A stretch of DNA of 31,398 nucleotides, from IMG/VR virus record IMGVR_UViG_3300030118_000458, positions 1 to 31,398 of that record; one strand, 5' to 3'. Source of the stretch: a virus. Under the pieces are notes generated by a model. It was not told where the DNA came from and did no database searches. It worked only from the letters and a program-made list of their open reading frames with translations. How positions within the stretch are numbered: the first letter of the stretch is position 1; every line of letters begins with the position of its first letter. The position numbers and the translations under genes were made by a program. This document shows, one piece after another, positions 6,257 to 14,233 of this stretch.

Positions 6257-8646
6257 TGGCGTCAGTTAAGTTATTAAAATTCCTAGGTGAAGCACCACGT
6301 ATTACCACAGAGTTGCTACCTGATGGTGCAGCTCAGATTGCATACAATACCAAGCTATACTCTGGAGATTTAATACCTTACCGAAAGCCTGTGTTTGATA
6401 GGAACATAGGACGTACAGGTATTGTAAAAACAATATACCCACTTACTAGTCCAACAGGTGCAATTAACTGGCTAGCATGGAATACTAGTGTTGATATTGT
6501 TAAAGCGTCACAAGGTGATGCGTTTGAGGATGATGAACAAAGATTTTATTATACAGGTGATGGCCCACCTAAAGTATCTACTTATGATTTAGCTACTTCT
6601 GGAGCTGGCCCATATCCTGCTGCAGGAGGTTTTTATCAATTAGGACTTCCTTTACCAGACGTTAAACCTATTACATCAGTAACAGCATTTACCGCTTTAG
6701 ACTCAGTATCATTTGCTAGAGACTCAGCTAACCAAGCAACGATTGTAACAAATGGTAACCATAATATTAAAACAGGTAATATCATAACTGTTCGTGATTT
6801 TACAGGTACTACCCCAGAAACATTTAATGCTACTAACGTTACTGCTACAGCGCTTAGTGATACTAGTATTCAATATTTTAATACAGGTGATAATACATCA
6901 GTCACAGCAAACACAAATGGTAAAGTTGATCTTGCTGGTACTACACAAGCTCGTAATTACATATATAGCTGGATTACACCTTGGGATGAAGAATCAATTC
7001 CTTCAGCACCTTCAGAGACAGATTTTTTAAAAGAAGGTCAAGTTGTAACTCTTACTAACTTACCTACAGCTCCACCTACCGAACCTACATATAATTTTAT
7101 ACGTGGGATTAGGTTGTATCGTACAATACCTACAGCATCAGGAACAGCTTACTATAAACTTACTGACGCTTGGTATCCTGTAGCAGTAGCTACAGTAGCT
7201 AGAGCAACTAACGTAGCAACAGTTGAGTTTGCTGATTATCATAACTTATCTGTGGGTGACAGGTTTAAAATTTCTGGTTGTACAGACACATCATTTAATG
7301 TGACAGATGGTACAGTTGTTTCTGTTACTGGTAACAAAACTATTACTTACGCAAGTTCTGGAGCAGACAAGAACACTACAGCAGATACCAGTGGTAAAAA
7401 ATACCATGACGTAGCTGAGACTCCTGATGATTCAGCTAGATATTTTGGTGATCCTGTACTTACTAATCCATTCCATTTTGTAGATGACTTTCTATTTAGT
7501 AACCTTACTACAATACTAGGTAGTGCTGATAACGATGCACCACCTGAAAATCTGCAAGGTTTAGCTCTTGCTGCCAACGGTATATTTGTAGGTTTCTTTG
7601 GAAATCAAATATGCTTTTCTTTACCTTATCAGCCCTATGCATGGCCTATTAAATTTAGGCTAACTACTGAATATAACATTGTTGCCTTAGGTGTGTCGTC
7701 TGGTTTTATCGTAGCTTTGACAGAAGAAAATGCGTACCAAGTCACAGGTAGTACACCACAAAACATGGACATTGCTAAGATAGATGTACCTTATCCATGC
7801 TTATCTAAAGATTCAGTAGTAAACATGGGATTTGGTATAATGTTTGCCACATATGGTGGCATGGCTGTGTACACTCCAGCTACAGGTGTAGATCTTATTA
7901 CTAAATTTATTCATGATTGGGATACGTGGAATGCCACGGTTGATCCTAGAACTGTTGTCGGGTCTTATTACAATGGTAAGTATTTTGGGTCACATTCAGC
8001 TGGCTCATTTATCTTTGAACAAGATCAACGGATTGGTGGATACTTTGTATCTGTAGATTACACGTTCACTGCAGCTTACGCAGATCCTGATACTAACAAT
8101 TTTTATTTTATATCTGGACAGCAGGGTGATTTGTTTGAGTGGGATAAAGGTACAGAACCACTTGCTCCACTAGAGTGGAAGTCAAAAACAATCACAACAA
8201 AAGATTATCTTAATCTTGGAGCTGCTAGAGTTATTGCTGATTACGCAACACCAGATTCCCAGACCAATGCTTTACTTGCTGCAAACGCATTAGTTCCTAC
8301 AAATAACGCTACTGTGTGGGCAAACAATGCACAAATAGGAACTGTTAATGGGCCTACTGCAAATGCTAACAATAGTACTATAACAGAACTTGGTACACTA
8401 AATTCAGCACCTATACATGAAGATAACTTGACATCATATTTACAAGATGTCCCAGGTGCATTACCTGTTACATTTAGATTTTGGGTTAACAAAGTGTTAG
8501 TTTACGAAAACACAATATCATCTGACAACATATTTAGATTGCCTACAGGTTACAGAAGTGATACATTTGAAGTGGGAGTGGCTGGCTCTGCTAGGATAAG
8601 AAGTATACACTTAGGTGAGACGCCATTCGGATTGAGGGCATCATAA
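6256..8646 (+). CDS. Tail nozzle/stabilisation-type virion protein
   Basis: This 796-residue protein has an N-terminus of the form LLKFLGEAPRITTELLPDGAAQ..YNTKLYSGDLIPYRKP. It matches a widespread podovirus structural family ('..g..PR.dp.lLPd.aAq.A.n..l.sG.L.P.r.p') that sits where T7 has the gp12 nozzle and P22 the gp10 hub. The rest is all-beta and rich in Gly, Asn, Thr and aromatics, as expected of a propeller-like hub. Two related beta modules are inserted at residues ~149-223 and ~309-383. It starts at the upstream stop (TAATG). Virion location is inferred from family resemblance and gene order; I cannot tell nozzle from hub. Confidence 0.7.
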   Translation: MASVKLLKFLGEAPRITTELLPDGAAQIAYNTKLYSGDLIPYRKPVFDRNIGRTGIVKTIYPLTSPTGAINWLAWNTSVDIVKASQGDAFEDDEQRFYYTGDGPPKVSTYDLATSGAGPYPAAGGFYQLGLPLPDVKPITSVTAFTALDSVSFARDSANQATIVTNGNHNIKTGNIITVRDFTGTTPETFNATNVTATALSDTSIQYFNTGDNTSVTANTNGKVDLAGTTQARNYIYSWITPWDEESIPSAPSETDFLKEGQVVTLTNLPTAPPTEPTYNFIRGIRLYRTIPTASGTAYYKLTDAWYPVAVATVARATNVATVEFADYHNLSVGDRFKISGCTDTSFNVTDGTVVSVTGNKTITYASSGADKNTTADTSGKKYHDVAETPDDSARYFGDPVLTNPFHFVDDFLFSNLTTILGSADNDAPPENLQGLALAANGIFVGFFGNQICFSLPYQPYAWPIKFRLTTEYNIVALGVSSGFIVALTEENAYQVTGSTPQNMDIAKIDVPYPCLSKDSVVNMGFGIMFATYGGMAVYTPATGVDLITKFIHDWDTWNATVDPRTVVGSYYNGKYFGSHSAGSFIFEQDQRIGGYFVSVDYTFTAAYADPDTNNFYFISGQQGDLFEWDKGTEPLAPLEWKSKTITTKDYLNLGAARVIADYATPDSQTNALLAANALVPTNNATVWANNAQIGTVNGPTANANNSTITELGTLNSAPIHEDNLTSYLQDVPGALPVTFRFWVNKVLVYENTISSDNIFRLPTGYRSDTFEVGVAGSARIRSIHLGETPFGLRAS
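6700..6927 (+). repeat. Beta module copy A inside the nozzle protein
   Basis: Residues ~149-224 share a layout with the second module at ~309-383: A.(I/V)...(N/D)(G/Y)HN(I/L)..G(N/D).., then TFNATNVT, and NT(S/T)..T.GK near the end. This suggests an internal duplication of an Ig-like or similar beta sandwich. Divergence is high and no identity value is claimed. Confidence 0.5.
7180..7404 (+). repeat. Beta module copy B inside the nozzle protein
   Basis: This is the second copy of the inserted beta module (VARATNVATVEFADYHNLSV, then SFNVTDGTVV, then NTTADTSGKKY). See the copy at 6700-6927. Such modules inserted in tail proteins often decorate the virion surface. Confidence 0.5.
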
Positions 8647-9005
8647 TGGCAACAAGATACGCAGCAATACCAGCAATACCGCAAGGGAACCTTACAGGGG
8701 CATCTACAATAGTATTGATAACAGCACTAAAAGAAAATGTAGAGCTACTTACAGGTACTCGTGGAGAAGACGATTTAGCTAGTAAAGCTGTAGCTATAGA
8801 TCAAATTAAGCAAACTGCACTTGGCAGACAAGATGCTGTAGCAGTAAATGCAAAAGGGTTAGGTGTTACCATATCTGGTACAAACGTCCCAAACTATGAT
8901 GATTATGTAAAGTTAGTTAACGATGTGCAAACATTAATGAATGATGTGTTTGCAACAAGAGAGGCAATAGATACATTACTAGCACAATTAAAAGGAAAGG
9001 CTTAG
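8646..9005 (+). CDS. Small virion-associated protein after the nozzle gene
   Basis: This 119-residue protein is coupled by TAATG to the nozzle gene. The N-terminus MATRYAAIPAIPQGNLTG is extended, the middle is helical (VLITALKENVELLTGTRG), a short beta part follows, and the C-terminus is a helix (TLMNDVFATREAIDTLLAQL). The motif 'aL..NvelLtG.rg' is frequent in small proteins that follow the stabilisation/nozzle gene of marine podoviruses. The helix-beta-helix layout would suit a trimeric connector or needle base. Function not established. Confidence 0.6.
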   Translation: MATRYAAIPAIPQGNLTGASTIVLITALKENVELLTGTRGEDDLASKAVAIDQIKQTALGRQDAVAVNAKGLGVTISGTNVPNYDDYVKLVNDVQTLMNDVFATREAIDTLLAQLKGKA

Positions 9006-9014
9006 GAGGTAAAT

Positions 9015-10016
9015 ATGGTAGGTCTAAGAAAAAGGCTTAGTCGCAGGCGAAGACAGCAAAGAGCTCAGCGCCAATCAGGACTATCGCCTAGTAGCTTTAA
9101 TACACAGAGTACAACTCCTGGGGGTACTAAAGTTAATCAAGGTCGTGGGGGTACGCTGACAGCAGCTCCTGCTAGTTTACAAGCACCTACTGGCACTACA
9201 GCATCCACTGCTAGGATTGCAGCTCCAGCTGCACAACAACGTCCGTTAGGTGCACAAGCACCAAATCTTGGCCCTTCTCTTGATGTACCACCAGCGTTAC
9301 AAGCTCTTATTAAAGGTGGTAACCTGCCTATGATTAACATGGCAGCTGTTAATAGACCTATTCCTACAGGTACAGGTACTACTAATAAAGCAGTTCCAGC
9401 TTTAGATTATCGTTTTCAGCCTTACGCTTTTGAAGAAGGCGGCATGGTTGGCCCTGGAGGTATGCCAGTACAACAAGGTATGCCACAGCCTATGAATAAA
9501 GCACCTTTAAGTCCTGAGCAAATGGATGGAGAGATGGCACGTACTGTCCAGAACAATCCAGAAGCCATCCAGAGTTTAGCTGCTGAGTTACAGAATGCTA
9601 TTCAAACTGGTGAGCTTCAAGCAGATCAGGTAAACATGGGGCTACAGTTAGCACAGTCTGCTGTACAAGATCCTAGTCTTTACCCACAGCTACGTGAGTT
9701 TGCTCTTAACAATGGTTTAGCAGAACAAGATGATCTGCCTATGGAGTACGATGAAGGACTTGCGTTTATAATTATACTTGCGTGTAAACTTGCATTAGGT
9801 ATGCCAGTTCCTGGAATGGGGCAGCCTATGGAGCAAGGTATGCCTAGCATGAGATCTGGTGGGGCATTACCAAAAGAAAGCCCTAACCCAGGTGGTGGTA
9901 TCCCTATTATGGCCCATGAAGGTGAGTACGTGATACCTAAAGAAGTTGTGGCAAGAAAAGGTACAGAATTTTTTGATAAACTAATACAGGCAAATAATGG
10001 TTCAAAAGTCAGCTAA
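9015..10016 (+). CDS. Gly/Met/Pro-rich internal protein with tape-measure-like end
   Basis: This 333-residue protein starts at ATG 9015 behind AGGAGGTAA. It has an Arg-rich N-terminus (LRKRLSRRRRQQRAQRQ), a low-complexity Thr/Ala/Pro stretch, then Gly/Met/Pro segments (EEGGMVGPGGMPVQQGMPQP), a central helical block at ~175-245 (LAAELQNAIQTGELQADQV) and a C-terminus MAHEGEYVIPKEVVARKG followed by TEFFDKLI. The last motif is typical of the C-terminal region of phage tape-measure and internal virion proteins ('..hGGEfVvp..v....G...l..l'). The basic N-terminus could contact packaged DNA. It precedes the gp13-gp16-like genes, so it is probably an internal or ejected virion protein. Confidence 0.65.
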   Translation: MVGLRKRLSRRRRQQRAQRQSGLSPSSFNTQSTTPGGTKVNQGRGGTLTAAPASLQAPTGTTASTARIAAPAAQQRPLGAQAPNLGPSLDVPPALQALIKGGNLPMINMAAVNRPIPTGTGTTNKAVPALDYRFQPYAFEEGGMVGPGGMPVQQGMPQPMNKAPLSPEQMDGEMARTVQNNPEAIQSLAAELQNAIQTGELQADQVNMGLQLAQSAVQDPSLYPQLREFALNNGLAEQDDLPMEYDEGLAFIIILACKLALGMPVPGMGQPMEQGMPSMRSGGALPKESPNPGGGIPIMAHEGEYVIPKEVVARKGTEFFDKLIQANNGSKVS

Positions 10017-10497
10017 CGTAGTAGAGTTTCCAGCAAACTCATTCGACCCTTTGCTTCTTAGTACTAAGGAGCATTTCGATAAGTATTGGGCGTATGCAGA
10101 ACCGCATATTAAAAAGTGTCTTGATGAAACAACACATGGTGAAATAGAGACCCATCATATATATGAACGAGGATTGGCTGCACAGAATTATATTATAGTG
10201 GTTAAATCAGATGCAGGGCCAGAGCCAGAAGTAAAACTAGTTCTAGTGTTTGAACCACGTATATATCCTAATTTACCTGCTCTTAATTTATTAGCCATAG
10301 GTGGTTCTGATTTAAAGTCTTTGTCAGATAAATACTGGGAGAAACTTTTAGGTTGGGCTTATATGAATGGCGTTAGAGCTATAGAAGGTTTAGTTGGTAA
10401 TCCAGCTATGGAACGTGTCATAAAACGATTAGGGTTTAAACCAGTATACACCCAAATGAGATTAGATTTAACGGAGGCTCCAGATGAAACACATTGA
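9997..10497 (+). CDS. T7 gp13-like internal virion protein with GNAT-like fold
   Basis: This 166-residue protein's ATG at 9997 overlaps the preceding gene by 20 bases. The alternating beta/alpha pattern ends in WAYMNGVRAIEGLVGNPAME then RVIKRLGFKPVYTQM, matching the last strands and helix of GNAT acetyltransferases ('G...i...v......R...r.GF'). T7 gp13 (DUF2833) is placed in the same clan, and the position just before a glycine-rich membrane-like protein mirrors T7 gp13-gp14. The acetyl-CoA P-loop (R/Q-x-x-G-x-G/A) is not evident, so it may have no enzyme activity. It overlaps the next gene by 14 bases. Confidence 0.65.
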   Translation: MVQKSANVVEFPANSFDPLLLSTKEHFDKYWAYAEPHIKKCLDETTHGEIETHHIYERGLAAQNYIIVVKSDAGPEPEVKLVLVFEPRIYPNLPALNLLAIGGSDLKSLSDKYWEKLLGWAYMNGVRAIEGLVGNPAMERVIKRLGFKPVYTQMRLDLTEAPDETH

Positions 10498-11887
10498 TTA
10501 TGTAACAAATACGGGGCTAACCCCGATAAATTTAGAACCATACACCGAACATGGTGGTGGCGGAGGATTTAAAAAGATTGTAGCCGTTGCAGCTGCAGTT
10601 GCTATACCTTTTGCAGCACCTACGATTGCAGGAGCTATTGGACTATCTGGGACTATTGGAGCGGTTATGGGTAGTGCCTTGGTTGGTGCAGGACTAGGAG
10701 CAGTAGCTGGACAGATTACTGGACAAGGTGCAACTAGAGGTGCATTGCTTGGTGCTTTATCAGGTGGTGCTGCAGGTTACTTTAATCCAGGAACAAATCC
10801 TACAACAGGTCAAGACTATCAAGCGTTCTCTGGTACTAAATTTAGACCAGACGCTTACAATGCAGCAGTAGATGCTCAGAATGTTGCAAATATGGAAAGC
10901 ATAGTACAAGCTGATGCAGGCATGACTAACATAGATACAACGCCTACATTTGCTGACGGTGCTTCTACATCTACTACTACACTAAATACCCAACCAGTTG
11001 CTGTAGAGGGCGGAGCTTCAGGTGTTCCACCTGGCACAGTTCCTGGCCAAGTTGATGGTGGCGTTACACAATTTGGGTCTGGTGCTAATAATGCTGGGTC
11101 AGCTTCAGGTCTACAAACCATGAACGCAGATGCTGCTGGCTTAAATACTGGTAGTACAGTAGTTAATAATGCTGGGGCAGGTGCAGCTTCAAATCCATAT
11201 GAAGTTACGTTAACAGGTGACAGATTTTCTGATTTTACAAATGTACTAAAAGGTAGGTTTACTGATCCTACAGCATTAGCTGATCTTACTGTCCAAGCTA
11301 GTATTAACGTGCTTGGTGCTACATTGCTGAAGCCAGAGTTGTCTGATGAAGAACAAGAACTAATAAACTTACAAAAGCAACAGTTAGCAGAACTAAAAGC
11401 AAAAGATGAGAAGGCTTATAATTTTGCCATGAAGCAAGCACAGGCGTTTCTTGATAAAGCTGAAAACTTTGATGTTCAGCAGTATGCTAGACAAACATAT
11501 GGTAGAACACTGAACAGGTTGTCACAAGCTAAACGAGAAGCACTACGTAAAATTGACCCACGTAGGGCTGGACTAAGAGCTGCAGAAGCAAGACGTTTTG
11601 ATCTTGGTATAGGTTCGCAAGGTGCTACTGCTTATGATAGGGGTATGATTACAGGATTGAAAAAACAAGGTGATTACTATAACAAAGCAGCTAGCACATT
11701 CCCAAGTGGTGGCGGTAACTATAGTACAGCTTTAACAGGGCTAGAGCAAACATATGCTAACCTAGCACAGAAAAGATCAGATGCTCAAAAAGGTATAAAC
11801 CAGATGTTTGGCCCACTACTAGTTGATGGTGGCGATGGTAATGATGATTACCAATCATTTAAGCTAGTTCCAAGCAGTATTTCATAG
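10484..11887 (+). CDS. Glycine-zipper internal virion protein (T7 gp14-like position)
   Basis: This 467-residue protein starts at ATG 10484 behind CGGAGG. Residues ~28-110 are a hydrophobic, Ala/Gly-rich stretch with many GxxxG spacings (AAAVAIPFAAPTIAGAIGL ... GALLGALSGGAAGYF), able to insert in membranes. A long Thr/Asn/Gly linker follows, and from ~265 a charged helical region rich in Lys, Glu and Gln (ELINLQKQQLAELKAKDEKA). T7 gp14 is the outer-membrane channel of the ejected DNA-translocation conduit, and this protein has the matching composition and gene position. Homology is inferred from layout, not from a shared motif. Confidence 0.65.
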   Translation: MKHIDYVTNTGLTPINLEPYTEHGGGGGFKKIVAVAAAVAIPFAAPTIAGAIGLSGTIGAVMGSALVGAGLGAVAGQITGQGATRGALLGALSGGAAGYFNPGTNPTTGQDYQAFSGTKFRPDAYNAAVDAQNVANMESIVQADAGMTNIDTTPTFADGASTSTTTLNTQPVAVEGGASGVPPGTVPGQVDGGVTQFGSGANNAGSASGLQTMNADAAGLNTGSTVVNNAGAGAASNPYEVTLTGDRFSDFTNVLKGRFTDPTALADLTVQASINVLGATLLKPELSDEEQELINLQKQQLAELKAKDEKAYNFAMKQAQAFLDKAENFDVQQYARQTYGRTLNRLSQAKREALRKIDPRRAGLRAAEARRFDLGIGSQGATAYDRGMITGLKKQGDYYNKAASTFPSGGGNYSTALTGLEQTYANLAQKRSDAQKGINQMFGPLLVDGGDGNDDYQSFKLVPSSIS

Positions 11888-11895
11888 GTGTACAG

Positions 11896-14232
11896 ATGGC
11901 TTTACTAGATTTCTTACGATCAACAGTACCTGTAGACGCTAACGCCCAAAGCGGTTTTACTCAAGGTGCTGAAGATTATATGAGGCGCAGGAGAGCTGGC
12001 CTAGAAAATCAACGTCTAAGACGAGAAGAAAATTTTCGTAAGATGGAAATGAATAGACCTCCTGCTCAGTTTGATGTGGGTGAGTTATCAGGGCAGATAA
12101 ATACTGGTCTACGAAATATACCTACAGTAATTGCTCCTGAACAAGAGGGAGCAAGTGGTGTTGATGCTAACGAAGAGTTTGGATATCCAGGTGGTACTAC
12201 ACCTAAACCTGCAACAGAAATCCCACCTGCTATAACAAATGAAACTCCCTTCCCAGGTCAGATTACCTTTCCTGATTATGAGCAACCTGATCTTTCAGGT
12301 TTGTTTCCAGAAGGCACTACAGAAAAAACTGATGCACAAGCTGAAGAAAAAGAAGCACTGCATGTACAAGGGATGCCTTGGAAAGTAGTACCTAAAGGTA
12401 ATGGACAGGTACTAGTACATAATGGTGTTGAGTATGATATCAAAGATGTATTTGGCGATGGTAGCAGTTTTCAAATCGTAGATAGAAATGACAGACCTAA
12501 CTTTCCTTTAACAGATGCATTCACTAAAGGTCGTGCTCAAGGAATTGTAAACACAGAAATAAACGTAGGGGATGTGGATACAAATGTAGCTACACCTCAA
12601 GCACCTACTCAAAACAAATTTATAGATAGCGCAGTCGCATCTGTAAAAAACGACAGATTTAGAAATATACAATCACAGTTAACTATCGAGCAAGCTAGGT
12701 TGATTGGCATACCTGAGGGTGAAGCTCTCGCATTGTTAGCTATAGAATCTAACTTTGGTAACATACCGTTTACAGGTCGTAAAGCTAAAGGTGCTTTGCA
12801 GATAGAAGCTCCTGCATTTACAGATGTAAAACAATTTTATGCTGGTAAAATGCCAGCGGGTGCAGATCCAAAAGAATGGGCAAAGCTAAAAAATATTGCT
12901 GCTGGTTTACCAAAGAATTTTTCTGGATTGACTGATAACAGAGATCAGATCACAGCTTCATTGCTATATTTTAAACTAATTAAGTACAAAGGTGTAGATC
13001 CTAAATTCCAAGGTGCTGCATATAACGATGGTTATAGTAAATTTATAGGTATTAACTCTCTACGAGATGTAAAGAAGTTTGCTAAGAACCACGACTATAA
13101 TTCAGTAAACACATACAATAGAGCATTTGTAAGCTTGCAAGGTTATCTAGGGCAAGTAGGTAATTATTTTTATCCTATATCTGGCGGACAAACAGTAACA
13201 GCTAATGTTCCTACTGTTGGCACAGTACCATCAGGGGCAAGTACTACAACTCAAGGTAATACAGTTGGGATGCCTAGCCAGACAACTGCTAATACTGGTG
13301 GTGTTCCATCTCAAACACCCGTAGACAACACTAATAGAACAGCAACAGTTGATCAGTCAAAAACAAATGTTACTGATGTTGTTGGGATTGATACAAAAAG
13401 CACATCAGAAAAAATAATTGATAACCCTAAGAAAACTGTCGAGTTAGTTACTAAGCTATCTGAGAATCCAAATAGATTTGGTTTTGAGTTTACTAAAGCT
13501 TTGGAGAACAGAAACTTAATAGCTGGGCGTATTGAGAATATGCGAAGGGCAGGACTCACTGGTATAAACAGACCAGAGTATGCTAAGGGCATAGCTGATT
13601 TAATGGTTCTTGATTCTGCATTGTACGTAATGCAAGCTATGGATGCACTGCAACAGTTTAAGAATACAAGAAATCCAAGTAGATTAAACGCTGTGCTAGA
13701 TGCATTTACAGGGGGCACTGCTTTAATTCAAGCTAGGTCTGATGGTAAGTTTGATTTTATAAAGCCTGATGGCACTATCATAGATAAAAGTTTGTCAGGT
13801 CTTACTGACGAGAATGTTACTAGAGTATATCGTACTGTAGTTGATTCTAAATTTAGAAGTACAATAGAAGCAACAGAAGCTGCAAATGCTAAAGCAAGAG
13901 TTGCATCTAAACTTAAGATGTTAGAAGAAGCAAACAAGATTAGTCTACAATCTATTGCTAATATTCTAGAGAAGAACGCAGAAACTAAATTAGAACAGGG
14001 TGATGACGGAAATATAATTACAGTTACTCAAGGTGGCATTCCAATGAGAAGCTATCAAAAATCAACTGTAGAAGTAAAAGGGCCAGACGGTAAAACAAAA
14101 GAGGAAGAACAATGGGTTCCTATAGTTATACCTGAAATTAGCTTTGGCACAGGAACTACAGCTCAAGACCCATATTCAATAGCATTAAAACAAATTGGCT
14201 TACTTGGTCAGTTAGGTAGCGGACGTCTGTAG
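11896..14232 (+). CDS. Internal virion lytic transglycosylase
   Basis: This 778-residue protein starts at ATG 11896 behind AGGTG. Residues 1-45 are Arg-rich helix and ~60-260 are linker. Residues ~265-420 form an SLT-type lysozyme domain: LLAIESNFG with the expected catalytic Glu at E284, KAKGALQI at 296-303 (the 'G.mQi' element), and AAYNDG at 374-379 (the 'AYNxG' element). A Thr/Gly/Gln-rich linker and a C-terminal helical domain follow. This enzyme class in virions opens peptidoglycan locally as DNA enters, as T7 gp16 does with its N-terminal SLT domain. Here the transglycosylase is on a separate, smaller polypeptide than the giant partner downstream, one base away. Confidence 0.82.
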   Translation: MALLDFLRSTVPVDANAQSGFTQGAEDYMRRRRAGLENQRLRREENFRKMEMNRPPAQFDVGELSGQINTGLRNIPTVIAPEQEGASGVDANEEFGYPGGTTPKPATEIPPAITNETPFPGQITFPDYEQPDLSGLFPEGTTEKTDAQAEEKEALHVQGMPWKVVPKGNGQVLVHNGVEYDIKDVFGDGSSFQIVDRNDRPNFPLTDAFTKGRAQGIVNTEINVGDVDTNVATPQAPTQNKFIDSAVASVKNDRFRNIQSQLTIEQARLIGIPEGEALALLAIESNFGNIPFTGRKAKGALQIEAPAFTDVKQFYAGKMPAGADPKEWAKLKNIAAGLPKNFSGLTDNRDQITASLLYFKLIKYKGVDPKFQGAAYNDGYSKFIGINSLRDVKKFAKNHDYNSVNTYNRAFVSLQGYLGQVGNYFYPISGGQTVTANVPTVGTVPSGASTTTQGNTVGMPSQTTANTGGVPSQTPVDNTNRTATVDQSKTNVTDVVGIDTKSTSEKIIDNPKKTVELVTKLSENPNRFGFEFTKALENRNLIAGRIENMRRAGLTGINRPEYAKGIADLMVLDSALYVMQAMDALQQFKNTRNPSRLNAVLDAFTGGTALIQARSDGKFDFIKPDGTIIDKSLSGLTDENVTRVYRTVVDSKFRSTIEATEAANAKARVASKLKMLEEANKISLQSIANILEKNAETKLEQGDDGNIITVTQGGIPMRSYQKSTVEVKGPDGKTKEEEQWVPIVIPEISFGTGTTAQDPYSIALKQIGLLGQLGSGRL

Positions 14233-14233
14233 C

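Noticed and set aside
6794-7030. Leu-rich 78-codon frame within the nozzle gene
   Set aside because: It is a shifted reading of Thr/Asn-rich codons, without SD, and its product resembles nothing I recognise, in contrast to the embedded gene at 16383.
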